Of a DNA stretch of 64,000 nucleotides, positions 1 to 9,237 are shown one piece after another. This DNA is from Serratia symbiotica. GTDB lineage: Bacteria; Pseudomonadota; Gammaproteobacteria; Enterobacterales; Enterobacteriaceae. The notes under the pieces were generated by a model. It was not told the DNA's origin, made no database searches, and saw only the letters and a program-made list of their open reading frames with translations. How positions within the stretch are numbered: position 1 is the first letter of the stretch; each line of letters opens with the position of its first letter. The stretch is taken from assembly GCA_900380265.1 (NCBI GenBank), contig LR025083.1, positions 372,001-436,000 of the forward strand, given 5' to 3'. Both the position numbers and the translations under genes were made by a program.

Positions 1-149
1 CAATGATTCAACTCATTGAGAGGTTTGATTGTTTGGTGATTAATAAACCGCGGCTCTGAGTTTTAGATTCTTTCCCAGGATATGTACGTAACAAATCTAG
101 ATGCCCTCAGCACATGCGTTATTGCCGCATCACGGTGCATTAACCAGGC

Positions 150-1140
150 TTGATGTGAACCTTAAACAATAGGCAGAACTTCGGAAAATAAGAATTTGTT
201 ATCATCAGGTCGTCATAATCAGCGTAGGTACAGTCTGTATAGTGCTTTTATGACACAAAAAATATCTCGAATGGCTGGTAAGGTATCGAAATGAATGGCC
301 GAGATCAGCGCTCAGGTGGTCGTTAAAATGCTTTGGGTAGTGACCTTTGCTGAGATAGTATGTTATCTATATAGAAGTACTGTGCTGATCTGCATCTTGA
401 TTCCTCAGATTGATTAGGAATCAATCCAGATCTAAATAAAAGAAAGCCGGTTATAGAAAGGATGCCTATAGTCTGTCTACTAGACTATGGCAAGCCGGTT
501 ATTATGAAATGTGGTATGTTGAAGCTGCGCGCCTTAAATTAGGTACGCTATATTCGAATGTGTTGATCCAGAACCTTACCTTTGTTATCAGTACAGCAGG
601 TACAAGTAAAACTGATCTAGGGGTCGAAGCATCAGTATATGTATTGGGTGTCAGGAAATCTGGCACATTTTACTGACGCGCGTAGGGACAAACTGGGCTT
701 CTAAGGCGATATAAGAAAAAGTAAAGTCACATCCCCGGGCCTTGGCGTAAGATCTATTTGCAAGGCTTGGTTTTGAGCGAGAGTAGAGAAGCTGATAAAA
801 AAATGTAGTTATAGTCTCGCTGTTTGGCTATATATACGGTCTACTTTAAACGATGCGTTGTCATATCCCGATGACAGCTAGCGCTCAAAAATGGGATAGG
901 CGGAGCGCTCGATGACGCACATCAGCTTAAATAAAAGGCTGTGATTTACCAGTCAACTGTTCAATATTGACCTGGCGCGTCAGACGAATCTCGCTTAAGC
1001 CATGCTTGTACACCTGTTATCAAACGTAGATACATTGGGCTTGTATTTTTAAACATTCGCGCTGGTCAAACTGTAGATCGGAAACGGGAGACGCGTTCGC
1101 TGAGAAGTATCAGCAGACACTGAATGTTGATTCAGACTAG
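150..1140 (+). pseudogene. ybeZ: ybeZ (PhoH-like ATPase) pseudogene
   Basis: This eroded gene sits directly upstream of ybeY, the normal enterobacterial place of ybeZ. Stretches still align with YbeZ. Bases 253-315 match the N-terminal region around DNIKQLERRLGIEINRRD. Bases 840-890 match RTLNDAFIILDESQN, and 910-990 match the segment MFLTRIGFNSKAVITGD followed by TQIDLPRNTKSG. Bases 990-1060 match the segment up to ISFNFF. Many in-frame stops and indels break every part, for example T-N-L-A-stop where TKSGL is expected. YbeZ is a PhoH-family NTPase tied to rRNA processing with YbeY. Limits are approximate. Confidence is high that this is ybeZ and that it is dead. Confidence 0.8.
444..502 (+). 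repeat. 11-bp direct repeats flanking a small hairpin, inside the ybeZ remnant
   Basis: The 11-mer aagccggttat occurs at 444-454 and again at 492-502. Between the copies is an inverted repeat, atagtct (468-474) and agactat (482-488), with a 7-base loop. Just outside it gcc (464-466) can pair with ggc (489-491). The repeats are exact although the host gene is badly decayed. A function is not evident; replication slippage or chance is possible. Confidence 0.5.
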
Positions 1141-1148
1141 GATACGCC

Positions 1149-1622
1149 ATGAGTCAGGTAATTGTTGATCTACAAATTGCTTGTCAAGACAGCCATAATC
1201 TGCCGAATAAAGCTCGTTTCCAGTGCTGGCTAGAGGTTGTGTTGCTAAAGTTTAAAGAAGCAGCTGAAGTGACAGTACGCCTAGTGGACGAAGCAGAAAG
1301 TAACGAGCTGAACCTCACTTATCGCGGTAAGGATCAATCTACTAATGTTTTATCATTCCCGTTTGAAGCTCCATCTGGCATCGAGTTGCCCCTGCTTGGC
1401 GATCTCATTATATGTAGGCAGGTAGTTGAGCAAGAAGCCACCGAGCAAGGCAAAACGCTAGAGGCACATTGGGCGCACATGGTTGTTCATGGCAGTCTTC
1501 ACCTGTTAGGGTATGACCATGTTGAAGGCGATGCAGCGAAAAAAATGGAGTCTGTAGAAAGAGAAATCATGTATGGGCTGGGGTATCCTGACCCTTACTT
1601 ATCGGGAGAAGGCCTCGACTGA
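1149..1622 (+). CDS. ybeY: Endoribonuclease YbeY, 16S rRNA maturation
   Basis: A single-domain UPF0054 protein of 157 residues, the usual enterobacterial length. The zinc and catalytic motif [11 protein letters not shown] is complete, with His114, His118 and His124. Family role: metal-dependent endoribonuclease needed for 16S rRNA 3' end maturation and late 30S quality control in the cytoplasm. The start ATG at 1149 gives the conserved N-terminus [12 protein letters not shown]. The usual upstream partner ybeZ is a pseudogene, while ybeX and lnt follow on the same strand, so the ybeY-ybeX-lnt part of the operon is preserved. YbeY is therefore expected to work here without its YbeZ partner. Identification is certain; activity is inferred from the intact motif. 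Confidence 0.97.
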   Translation: MSQVIVDLQIACQDSHNLPNKARFQCWLEVVLLKFKEAAEVTVRLVDEAESNELNLTYRGKDQSTNVLSFPFEAPSGIELPLLGDLIICRQVVEQEATEQGKTLEAHWAHMVVHGSLHLLGYDHVEGDAAKKMESVEREIMYGLGYPDPYLSGEGLD

Positions 1623-1703
1623 TGTCAGGTATTCCCCCACAGTCCTAGCAAGGCTGTAACTAACACACTGAATTCTAACGTAAGTGATATTAACTAAAAC
1701 ACC

Positions 1704-2576
1704 ATGAGCGACCACTATGCATCAAGCAATGAGAGCCCTAAGAAGGGGTTCTTTACGCTGATCCTTAACCACTTGTTTCACGGTGAACCCAAAAACCGTG
1801 GCGATCTGGTAGAACTTATTCGGGATTCTGAACAAAATGACCTGATTGATCCTGATACTCGCGATATGTTGGAAGGTGTTATGGATATCGCGGAACAACG
1901 AGTCCGTGACATCATGATCCCGCGCTCTCAGATGGTGACGCTCAAACGTAACCAGCACCTTGAAGACTGCTTGGACGTTATTGTGAAATCTTCTCACTCG
2001 CGCTTCCCAGTAATCAGCGAAGACAAAGATCATATTGAAGGTATTTTAATGGCCAAGGATTTGCTGCCATTTATGCGTAACCATTCAGAGCCATTCAACA
2101 TAAAGAAAATATTACGGCCCGTAGTGGTAGTACCGGAAAGTAAACGGGTTGATCGTATGCTGAAAGAGTTTCGCTCTCAGCGTTATCATATGGCAATTGT
2201 TATTGATGAATTCGGTAGTGTATCTGGTTTGGTGACTATCGAAGATATTCTAGAGTTGATCGTCGGAGAAATCGAAGATGAATACGACGACGAAGAAGAT
2301 CTAAATATTCGTCAACTGAGCCGTCATATGTACACTGTACGTGCGTTGTCACCGATCGAAGATTTTAATGAAGCTTTTAACACACACTTCAATGATGATG
2401 AAGTCGACACTATCGGCGGTTTGGTGATGCAGGCATTTGGTCACTTACCTGCACGCGGAGAGGCCATTGAAATTGAAGGTTACTTATTTAAAGTTACTAT
2501 CGCCGATAGCCGACGTATTATCCAAGTTCATGTAAAAATCCCAGACGATTCTTCAGCACAGCAATCTGAAGAATAA
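1704..2576 (+). CDS. ybeX: CBS-domain protein YbeX (CorC family)
   Basis: 290 residues, close to the 292 of E. coli. Two CBS domains run from about residue 70 to 130 and 135 to 190, with the conserved stretches [12 protein letters not shown] and [20 protein letters not shown]. The C-terminal CorC_HlyC domain (about 205-285) carries [16 protein letters not shown]. There is no membrane segment, so the protein is cytosolic. Family role: linked to magnesium and cobalt efflux and, in more recent work, to ribosome assembly together with YbeY. The gene starts 81 bases after ybeY and ends 7 bases before lnt, consistent with one transcript. Nothing looks damaged. Confidence 0.95.
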   Translation: MSDHYASSNESPKKGFFTLILNHLFHGEPKNRGDLVELIRDSEQNDLIDPDTRDMLEGVMDIAEQRVRDIMIPRSQMVTLKRNQHLEDCLDVIVKSSHSRFPVISEDKDHIEGILMAKDLLPFMRNHSEPFNIKKILRPVVVVPESKRVDRMLKEFRSQRYHMAIVIDEFGSVSGLVTIEDILELIVGEIEDEYDDEEDLNIRQLSRHMYTVRALSPIEDFNEAFNTHFNDDEVDTIGGLVMQAFGHLPARGEAIEIEGYLFKVTIADSRRIIQVHVKIPDDSSAQQSEE

Positions 2577-2583
2577 ACTATAG

Positions 2584-4119
2584 ATGACTATAGTTTCTTG
2601 CTTTGAAGGTCAGCGGGTGCGCACCCCCCTGGCGCTATTATCTGGTGCTTGTGGAACGCTAGCATTTTCTCCATATGCTATCTGGCCTGCTGCAATAATC
2701 TCGCTATTCGGCCTCTTGGGTGTTACCTTGAATCGAACCGTTAAGCAATCGATTCTGCTCGGTTTTTTCTGGGGGTTTGGGCTCTTTGGTACCGGGGTTC
2801 ACTGGGTCTACGTCAGCATTTCAAGCTTTGGTGGTATGCCGTTGGTTGTCAATATTTTTCTGGTAGCCTTGCTTGCCGCCTATTTGTCAATGTATACGGG
2901 ATTATTCGCCGGTCTATTGGTTTGTTTTTGGCCAGTAACCTCTTGGTGGCGGCTGGCAATCGCAGCACCTGTGCTATGGCACGCGACAGAATTTCTTCGC
3001 GGCTGGGTACTGACTGGGTTCCCTTGGTTGCAGTTTGGTTATAGTCAGATTAGCGGTCCTTTGAAGGGCGTGGCACCATTGATGGGGGTTAACGCCATCA
3101 CCTTTATGTTAATGACAATAGCCGGGCTATTAGTGCATGCCATAAATCAGCGCCACATAGCACCTGCCTTGATTGCGGCCATTTTGCTACTCTTACCTTG
3201 GTCGTTTCGCCAACTGAAATGGTTTACTCCGGCACCTGAGAAGGTGGTAAATATTGCGATCGTGCAAGGAAATATACCACAATCGTTAAAGTGGTCTCCA
3301 AAAGCCCTAGAGAGTACGCTACAAACTTACCTAGATGAAACCCGTCCTTATATAGGAAAGGCTCCGATCATCATTTGGCCAGAGTTAGCTATTTCAGATT
3401 CTGAAGCCAGCCAGAGTAAGTTCCTGACCATGTTAGACGAGAGAATGCGTGCGGAACATAGTAGCCTAATTACCGGGATTATTGATGTGCGCTCCACAAC
3501 AGAAGGCCAGAGGATTTATAACAGCGCGATTGTATTAGGCGCATCTTTCCCCTACACTTATCCGGCCCAAGCACGCTATAATAAGCACCATTTGGTACCG
3601 TTCGGCGAGTTTGTACCATTAGAAACTTTGCTTCGCCCGTTGGCACCAGTTTTTAACTTACCGATGTCTTCCTTCAGCCAAGGTGATAAGACTCAGCCAC
3701 GATTATGCGTTAGAGGTTATCTCCTAACAATTGCGATTTGTTATGAGATCGTCTTAGGGCAGCAGCTACGCGACAATTTCAGGCCAGATACCAATTTCCT
3801 TGTGACGATTTCCAATGATGCCTGGTTCGGCCATTCTATTGGTCCCTGGCAGCACTTACAGATGGCACGTATGCGTGCACTGGAGCTCGGTCGCCCCCTG
3901 CTGCGTAGCACTAACAATGGTATAACTGTAGCAGTAGATGCTAACGGTGAGGTTATCGCAGAAATTCCACAATTTTCCCGACGTGTGTTAGATATAAACC
4001 TTATACCAACTATCGGCGTGACACCTTATGCTCGTCTTGGTGACACGCCAATATGGGTTATCACCTTTCTGCTAGGTGGCTGGGCGCTAATGCTAAGCCA
4101 TCGCCAAAACCGCCGCTGA
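2584..4119 (+). CDS. lnt: Apolipoprotein N-acyltransferase
   Basis: 511 residues against 512 in E. coli. The N-terminal half has several hydrophobic membrane segments (to about residue 210). The C-terminal nitrilase-like periplasmic domain keeps the catalytic triad: Glu267 in IIIWPELA, Lys334 in [13 protein letters not shown] and Cys386 in IAICYEIV. Function: the last step of lipoprotein maturation in the inner membrane, adding the third acyl chain to the N-terminal cysteine, as needed for Lol-dependent sorting. Substrates encoded in this window include the LptE lipoprotein. The gene is the last of the ybeY-ybeX-lnt run. The start is the ATG at 2584, 7 bases after the ybeX stop. Confidence 0.97.
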   Translation: MTIVSCFEGQRVRTPLALLSGACGTLAFSPYAIWPAAIISLFGLLGVTLNRTVKQSILLGFFWGFGLFGTGVHWVYVSISSFGGMPLVVNIFLVALLAAYLSMYTGLFAGLLVCFWPVTSWWRLAIAAPVLWHATEFLRGWVLTGFPWLQFGYSQISGPLKGVAPLMGVNAITFMLMTIAGLLVHAINQRHIAPALIAAILLLLPWSFRQLKWFTPAPEKVVNIAIVQGNIPQSLKWSPKALESTLQTYLDETRPYIGKAPIIIWPELAISDSEASQSKFLTMLDERMRAEHSSLITGIIDVRSTTEGQRIYNSAIVLGASFPYTYPAQARYNKHHLVPFGEFVPLETLLRPLAPVFNLPMSSFSQGDKTQPRLCVRGYLLTIAICYEIVLGQQLRDNFRPDTNFLVTISNDAWFGHSIGPWQHLQMARMRALELGRPLLRSTNNGITVAVDANGEVIAEIPQFSRRVLDINLIPTIGVTPYARLGDTPIWVITFLLGGWALMLSHRQNRR

Positions 4120-4197
4120 GCATACTAAAGAAGTAGCTTAACAGGTAGGTGTGAGCTTGAACATAGCAGTAAGGCAGTGTTCCTTATAGGCTTTCCA

Positions 4198-4219
4198 AAA
4201 CCCAAGATTTGTGGGGTTT
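4198..4219 (+). terminator. Small stem-loop after lnt, weak terminator candidate
   Basis: The arms aaaccc (4198-4203) and gggttt (4214-4219) form a 6-bp stem about 80 bases after the lnt stop. It is followed by only a short T-containing tail. It could end the ybeY-ybeX-lnt transcript, but the missing U-tract keeps this a weak call. Confidence 0.3.
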
Positions 4220-4300
4220 CCTGATATACTTGAAAGTTGTAATACTTAAGTTGAGCATGCAGTATTGTTGCAGTGATGTATTATCAGGTATGCTATTCGC

Positions 4301-4336
4301 GTATACACATAATACCTCAGCATATACACATATTAC
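4301..4336 (+). repeat. Imperfect tandem repeat upstream of leuS
   Basis: Two copies of a unit of the form tatacacata followed by a/t-ta-c lie at about 4301-4315 and 4321-4336, separated by a short spacer. They are 60-95 bases ahead of the leuS start. The repeat may mark the leuS promoter region or be simple AT-rich slippage; I cannot assign a regulator. Confidence 0.35.
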
Positions 4337-4396
4337 ATCCCCATAGAGTTATTTATCCCTAAGATAACAGCTTTACTGCTAGGAAAATCAGCCGTC

Positions 4397-6979
4397 ATGC
4401 AAGAGCAATATTGCCCAGAAGACATAGAAGCACGTGTACAACTGCATTGGCAAGAGAAAAAAACGTTTAAGGTTAACGAAGATACTACCAAGGAAAAATA
4501 CTACTGCCTATCTATGCTCCCATACCCCTCTGGGCACCTGCATATGGGGCATGTTCGTAACTATACTATCGGGGATGTTATCTCACGTTACCAGAGAATG
4601 CTAGGAAAAAACGTGCTGCACCCTATTGGTTGGGATGCTTTTGGTTTGCCGGCAGAAGGAGCAGCGGTTAAGAACCATACTGCCCCCGCTCCGTGGACTT
4701 ATGACAATATCACATACATGAAGAAGCAACTAAAACTGCTTGGTTTTGGCTATGACTGGGATCGCGAGATCACGACCTGCCAACCTGATTACTATTGTTG
4801 GGAACAGTGGTTCTTTATTCATTTGTACGAAAAAGGCTTAGTTTATAAGAAAATCTCAGCGGTGAATTGGTGCCCACACGATCTGACGGTACTGGCTAAT
4901 GAGCAGGTTGTTGGAGGCGCTTGCTGGCGCTGCGACACTAAGGTCGAGCGCAAAGAGATCCCACAGTGGTTTCTCAAAATCACTAATTATGCGGATCAAC
5001 TATTGAACGATCTAGATACCCTGGATAGATGGCCTGAGGAGGTCAAAACTATGCAGCGTAACTGGATTGGACGCTCTGAAGGTGTAGAAATCACCTTAGA
5101 GATTTCAGACAGTGATCAGAAGTTAATAGTTTATACCACTCGGCTTGATACAATCATGGGGGCCACCTATGTGGCTGTGGCCGCAGGCCACTTATTCGCA
5201 CAAGAGGTTGCTCGAAAAAATCCAGTACTGGCGGAATTTATTCAACAGTGCCGTAACACAAAACTAGCTGAAGCTGAAATTGCAACAACGGAAAAGAAAG
5301 GTATGCCGACCGGACTGAGCGTTACTCACCCATTAAGTGGCAAAAAACTACCGATCTGGATCGCCAACTTTGTTTTGATGGAATATGGTACTGGCGCAGT
5401 TATGGCGGTACCAGCACATGATCAACGCGATTGGGATTTCGCCACTCAGTATCATTTGCCAATTATACCGGTTATCCTGAACTGTGATGGTAGCCAACCG
5501 GCAGTGCATACCGCACCAATGACTGGGACAGGCAAGCTATTCAACTCTGGTGAATTCAACGGTCTAGAGGGCCAATTTAGTTTTAATGCCATTGCCGGCA
5601 AACTGCTAGCCAAGGGTATGATTAAACATAAAATTAATTACCGTTTGCGTGATTGGTGTATTTCACGGCAACGTTACTGGGGTGTGCCAATACCAATGGT
5701 GACCTTGGAAGATGGTACTATCATTCCGACGCCAAAAGAACAAATGCCAGTAATACTGCCGGAAGATGTGGTGGTCGAGGGGATCAGCAATCCGATCAAA
5801 GCTGATCCTGAGTGGGCAAAAATCCGAATCAACGGACAAGCAGCACTGCGTGAAACCGATACATTAGATACCTTTATTGAGTCCTCTTGGTACTACGCGC
5901 GTTATACCTGTCCGCACTACCGTTACGGTATGCTAGATCCCAAAGCCGCTAATTATTGGCTACCGGTTGATCAATATATCGGAGGTATTGAACATGCCGT
6001 CATGCACCTAATATATTTCCGCTTCTTCCATAAGCTGATTCGCGATGCTGGCCTGGTGAACTCAGATGAACCAGCCAGTCGCTTGCTATGTCAGGGTATG
6101 GTGCTAGCCGATGCTTTCTACTACACAGGTAATTGCGGTGAACGTATTTGGGTCTCCCCAGCTGAGACAATTATTGAACGAGATGGCAGGGGTTGTATCA
6201 TTAAAGCGAGCGATCCACAAGGGCGCGAACTAGTCTATGCTGGGATGAGCAAAATGTCAAAGTCGAAGAACAACGGCATTGACCCACAAGAGATGGTGGA
6301 GAAATACGGTGCGGACACAGTGCGTCTTTTTATGATGTTCGCTTCACCGCCTGAAATGAGTCTAGTATGGCAAGAGTCCGGTGTTGAAGGGGCTAGCCGT
6401 TTCCTAAAACGGCTCTGGAAACTAATATATGATCACCTTCAGAAAGGGCCAGTACATCAGCTTGTCGTCACCGATTTAAATCAAGATCAGAAAGCTCAGC
6501 GCCGAGCTCTACACAAAACCATAGTCAAGGTGAGCGATGATATTGGGCGTCGGCAAATGTTCAACACCGCTATCGCTGCCGTGATGGCATTGTGTAACAG
6601 CCTGGCGCGTGCACCGAAAAAAACCGATCAAGATCGTGCCCTTCTTCAAGAAGCACTTATAGCCATAGTACGTATGCTTTATCCGTTTACTCCGCATGTA
6701 GGGTTTGCGCTATGGCAGGCATTGGGTTGCGAAGGTGACATTGATACTGCGCCTTGGCCCGTTCCAGATAAAGCAGCCATGGTCGAAGATGAAAAAATGC
6801 TGATAGTGCAAGTTAATGGCAAGGTGCGTGCAACAATAAGGGTAGCAGCTAATGCAACCGAAGAACAGGTGCGAGCATTCGCTACCCAGGAAGATCTGGT
6901 ACGTAAGTACCTAGACGGAATTATACTTCATAACGTAATTTATATACCGGGCAAGCTGATTAATCTGGTTGGGTGTTAA
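4397..6979 (+). CDS. leuS: Leucyl-tRNA synthetase
   Basis: 860 residues, the same length and numbering as E. coli LeuRS. Class I signature 1 is HMGH (residues 49-52) and signature 2 is KMSKS (619-623). The zinc-module cysteines (CWRCD) and the CP1 editing domain (about 225-415) are present. Function: charges tRNA-Leu in the cytoplasm and edits mischarged products. One oddity: the threonine-rich editing motif, normally TTRPDT, reads TTRLDT, with Leu250 (codon CTT at 5144-5146) in place of a nearly invariant proline. Thr252 is kept and the HDQRD part of the editing site is intact. Editing may therefore be weakened while aminoacylation should be normal. leuS leads the leuS-lptE-holA-nadD operon. 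Confidence 0.98.
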   Translation: MQEQYCPEDIEARVQLHWQEKKTFKVNEDTTKEKYYCLSMLPYPSGHLHMGHVRNYTIGDVISRYQRMLGKNVLHPIGWDAFGLPAEGAAVKNHTAPAPWTYDNITYMKKQLKLLGFGYDWDREITTCQPDYYCWEQWFFIHLYEKGLVYKKISAVNWCPHDLTVLANEQVVGGACWRCDTKVERKEIPQWFLKITNYADQLLNDLDTLDRWPEEVKTMQRNWIGRSEGVEITLEISDSDQKLIVYTTRLDTIMGATYVAVAAGHLFAQEVARKNPVLAEFIQQCRNTKLAEAEIATTEKKGMPTGLSVTHPLSGKKLPIWIANFVLMEYGTGAVMAVPAHDQRDWDFATQYHLPIIPVILNCDGSQPAVHTAPMTGTGKLFNSGEFNGLEGQFSFNAIAGKLLAKGMIKHKINYRLRDWCISRQRYWGVPIPMVTLEDGTIIPTPKEQMPVILPEDVVVEGISNPIKADPEWAKIRINGQAALRETDTLDTFIESSWYYARYTCPHYRYGMLDPKAANYWLPVDQYIGGIEHAVMHLIYFRFFHKLIRDAGLVNSDEPASRLLCQGMVLADAFYYTGNCGERIWVSPAETIIERDGRGCIIKASDPQGRELVYAGMSKMSKSKNNGIDPQEMVEKYGADTVRLFMMFASPPEMSLVWQESGVEGASRFLKRLWKLIYDHLQKGPVHQLVVTDLNQDQKAQRRALHKTIVKVSDDIGRRQMFNTAIAAVMALCNSLARAPKKTDQDRALLQEALIAIVRMLYPFTPHVGFALWQALGCEGDIDTAPWPVPDKAAMVEDEKMLIVQVNGKVRATIRVAANATEEQVRAFATQEDLVRKYLDGIILHNVIYIPGKLINLVGC

Positions 6980-6982
6980 TAC

Positions 6983-6996
6983 AAGGAGGAATTTTG
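6983..6996 (+). promoter_or_regulatory. Strong Shine-Dalgarno fixing the TTG start of lptE
   Basis: The sequence aaggagga (6983-6990) lies a few bases ahead of a TTG at 6994. A longer frame from a GTG at 6973 would begin inside the end of leuS and place this ribosome site within coding sequence. The TTG start gives a normal lipoprotein signal peptide, so it is preferred. Confidence 0.75.
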
Positions 6997-7551
6997 CGAG
7001 AATGCATTCTAACACTATTAGCTGGGTTAATGACTTTGCTCACCGTAAGTTGTGGGTTTCACCTGCGCGGCAGTACGCAGGTGGTTCAGGAAATGAAAAT
7101 TCTGATATTAGACAGCCCTGATGTTTACAGCTCGTTGACCCGTTCAGTGCATGAAGAATTACGTCTCAATGGCATTGCCATCGTAAAAGATATCGAGCGT
7201 AAGGATGTTCCATCCCTGCGCATCCTTACTACTCGAGAGAGTCAGGACACTGCGTCAATGTATCAAAACGGCAAAACCGCCCAATATGAAATGGTACTGA
7301 CGGTACAGGCACAAGCACTGTTTCCAGGCAAAGACATCTACTCCTTCTCAGTAAGGGTGTTCCGTTCATTTTTTGATAATCCGCTCACTGCATTGGCAAA
7401 AGATTCTGAGCAGGAAATAATCCGTCAGGAAATGCATGATCAGGCCGCCCAGCAACTAGTGCGTAAACTGCTGATAGTGCATGCAGGGGTAGAGGGAATA
7501 CATCGCCAACCTGCTGCTGTTATTAAAAAATTGACCGGCGACGCTGCGTGA
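6994..7551 (+). CDS. lptE: LPS-assembly lipoprotein LptE
   Basis: 185 residues from the TTG start at 6994, chosen because it follows a strong ribosome site and gives a signal peptide of normal shape. The lipobox ends in Cys20 (LLTVSC), and the mature protein starts [11 protein letters not shown], as in LptE (formerly RlpB). Conserved stretches include KDVPSLRI and the region around [15 protein letters not shown]. Function: an outer-membrane lipoprotein that plugs the LptD barrel and helps insert lipopolysaccharide. The stop overlaps the holA GTG start as GTGA, a sign of translational coupling. LptD itself is not in this window. Its retention, with lpxC further on, says that LPS is still made. 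Confidence 0.93.
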   Translation: MRECILTLLAGLMTLLTVSCGFHLRGSTQVVQEMKILILDSPDVYSSLTRSVHEELRLNGIAIVKDIERKDVPSLRILTTRESQDTASMYQNGKTAQYEMVLTVQAQALFPGKDIYSFSVRVFRSFFDNPLTALAKDSEQEIIRQEMHDQAAQQLVRKLLIVHAGVEGIHRQPAAVIKKLTGDAA

Positions 7552-8585
7552 TAACCCGCCTTTACCCTGACCAACTTGCTGCTCAGCTCCGAGAAGGGCT
7601 TTGCTCATGTTATTTATTAAGTGGTAATGAACCGCTGATATTACAGGAAAGCCAGGATTTGATCCGCCAGGCCGCGCAGCAGCGGCAGTTCACCGAGCAC
7701 CATAGCATGTTTCTTGATGCGCATACCGACTGGGATGGCATCTTTAGCATTTGCCAGGAGATGAGTCTTTTTTCTAGCCGGCAAACATTGCTGCTTATTC
7801 TCCCGGAAAACGGGCCAGTTTCTCCGATTGGAGATCAGTTAATCAAGTTGTCTCGCCTTCTGCATAACGATATATTGCTGATATTGCGTGCCCCTCGTTT
7901 AACTAAGGTACAGGAAAACAGTGCTTGGTTTAAAGAGGTCAGCAAAAAGGCTATTTGCGTTAGCTGCCAATCCCCGGAATATATGCAACTTCCGCGTTGG
8001 GTGGGCGCTCGCGCAAAACGAATGAATCTAGAATTGGATAATGCAGCCAATCAATTGCTCTGTTACTGCTACGAAGGAAACCTGCTGGCGCTCTCACAGG
8101 CGCTAGAAAGATTATCTCTATTACATCCTGACGGCCAATTAACGCTATTGCGTGTCGAACAGGCGGTTAACGATGCTTCTAATTTCACGCCCTTTCATTG
8201 GCTGACTGCTCTACTAGCAGGGAAAAGTAAACGCGCTTGGCATATTTTGCAGCGGTTTCAGGAGGAGGAGTTAGAGTTAACGATCCTACTGCGCATTTTG
8301 CAACGTGAACTGCTTCTGTTGCTAATCATAAAACGACGTATGGCTTCAGTGCCCTTGTGCAAGTTGTTTGATCAGCATAAGGTTTGGCAACATCGCCGGA
8401 ACATGATGATGCACGCAGTAAACCGGCTATCCTCTAGCCAACTTCAGCAGGCGGTGCAACAGTTGGCGCATATTGAACTGCGCCTGAAGCAAGGCTCAAA
8501 TCAGTTAATCTGGCCCGCCTTAGAAGCTCTATCCATGCTGCTGTGTGGGGAAACCTCGCTTATGAGGTTTATATATGGTTCATAA
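7548..8585 (+). CDS. holA: DNA polymerase III delta subunit
   Basis: 345 residues against 343 in E. coli. The start is a GTG at 7548 that overlaps the lptE stop by four bases. The product begins with the conserved [17 protein letters not shown], and the middle keeps [20 protein letters not shown] and [18 protein letters not shown]. Function: the delta subunit of the clamp loader, which opens the beta sliding clamp at the replication fork. The fold is AAA+-like but delta normally lacks ATP-binding motifs, and none is seen here. It is part of the leuS-lptE-holA-nadD transcript. Several residues are changed relative to free-living relatives but no lesion is visible. Confidence 0.95.
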   Translation: MITRLYPDQLAAQLREGLCSCYLLSGNEPLILQESQDLIRQAAQQRQFTEHHSMFLDAHTDWDGIFSICQEMSLFSSRQTLLLILPENGPVSPIGDQLIKLSRLLHNDILLILRAPRLTKVQENSAWFKEVSKKAICVSCQSPEYMQLPRWVGARAKRMNLELDNAANQLLCYCYEGNLLALSQALERLSLLHPDGQLTLLRVEQAVNDASNFTPFHWLTALLAGKSKRAWHILQRFQEEELELTILLRILQRELLLLLIIKRRMASVPLCKLFDQHKVWQHRRNMMMHAVNRLSSSQLQQAVQQLAHIELRLKQGSNQLIWPALEALSMLLCGETSLMRFIYGS

Positions 8586-8586
8586 T

Positions 8587-9237
8587 ATGACTATCGCTAG
8601 TGGTATCCAGGCCTTCTTTGGTGGAACCTTTGATCCGATCCATTATGGTCATCTACGGGCGGTTGAGGCACTGGCCGTAGAGCTTGGATTAGATCATATC
8701 ACCCTCTTACCGAATTATCTTCCACTCCATCGCCCAAAATCTGCAGCTAATGATCAACAAAGGCGGAAAATGGTCGAGTTGGCGATCATCGGCAACCCAC
8801 TGTTTAAGATTGACGATCGCGAACTGCAGCGCGCTAGTCCTTCTTATACTATTGACACCTTGGAGGCAGTGCGTACAGAAGGTGGTATGATAATGCCTCT
8901 GGCCTTTATCCTGGGCCAGGATTCTCTGTTGACGTTGAACAAATGGCAGCGTTGGCAGTCACTTCTGGATTATTGTCATTTACTAGTGCTTGCACGGCCA
9001 GGCTACCCTGATCCCCTAAATACGCCGGATTTACAACAGTGGCTTGAATGCCATCGTGTTACCACCGCCGACCTGCTCAGTCAGCAAGCGAATGGCTATA
9101 TCTACCTAGCTAATACACCAGAGCTAGAAATTTCTGCTACGGAGATACGTCAGCGTTATCGCCAGGGGCTAAGCTGCGATCATTTTCTACCACACTCGGT
9201 GCATCGTTATATCAAGTTGCAGGGTTTATATCTCTAG
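8587..9237 (+). CDS. nadD: Nicotinate-mononucleotide adenylyltransferase
   Basis: 216 residues from the ATG at 8587, one base after the holA stop. An upstream in-frame ATG at 8575 is also possible, but it lies inside holA and adds four residues not seen in relatives. The nucleotidyltransferase motif [11 protein letters not shown] is at residues 12-22 and the second motif ISATEIR is near the C-terminus. Function: converts nicotinate mononucleotide to deamido-NAD in the cytosol. The same window carries a dead nadC, so the mononucleotide must come from nicotinate salvage rather than from quinolinate. It is the last gene before 14 kb of gene-free DNA. Confidence 0.96.
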   Translation: MTIASGIQAFFGGTFDPIHYGHLRAVEALAVELGLDHITLLPNYLPLHRPKSAANDQQRRKMVELAIIGNPLFKIDDRELQRASPSYTIDTLEAVRTEGGMIMPLAFILGQDSLLTLNKWQRWQSLLDYCHLLVLARPGYPDPLNTPDLQQWLECHRVTTADLLSQQANGYIYLANTPELEISATEIRQRYRQGLSCDHFLPHSVHRYIKLQGLYL

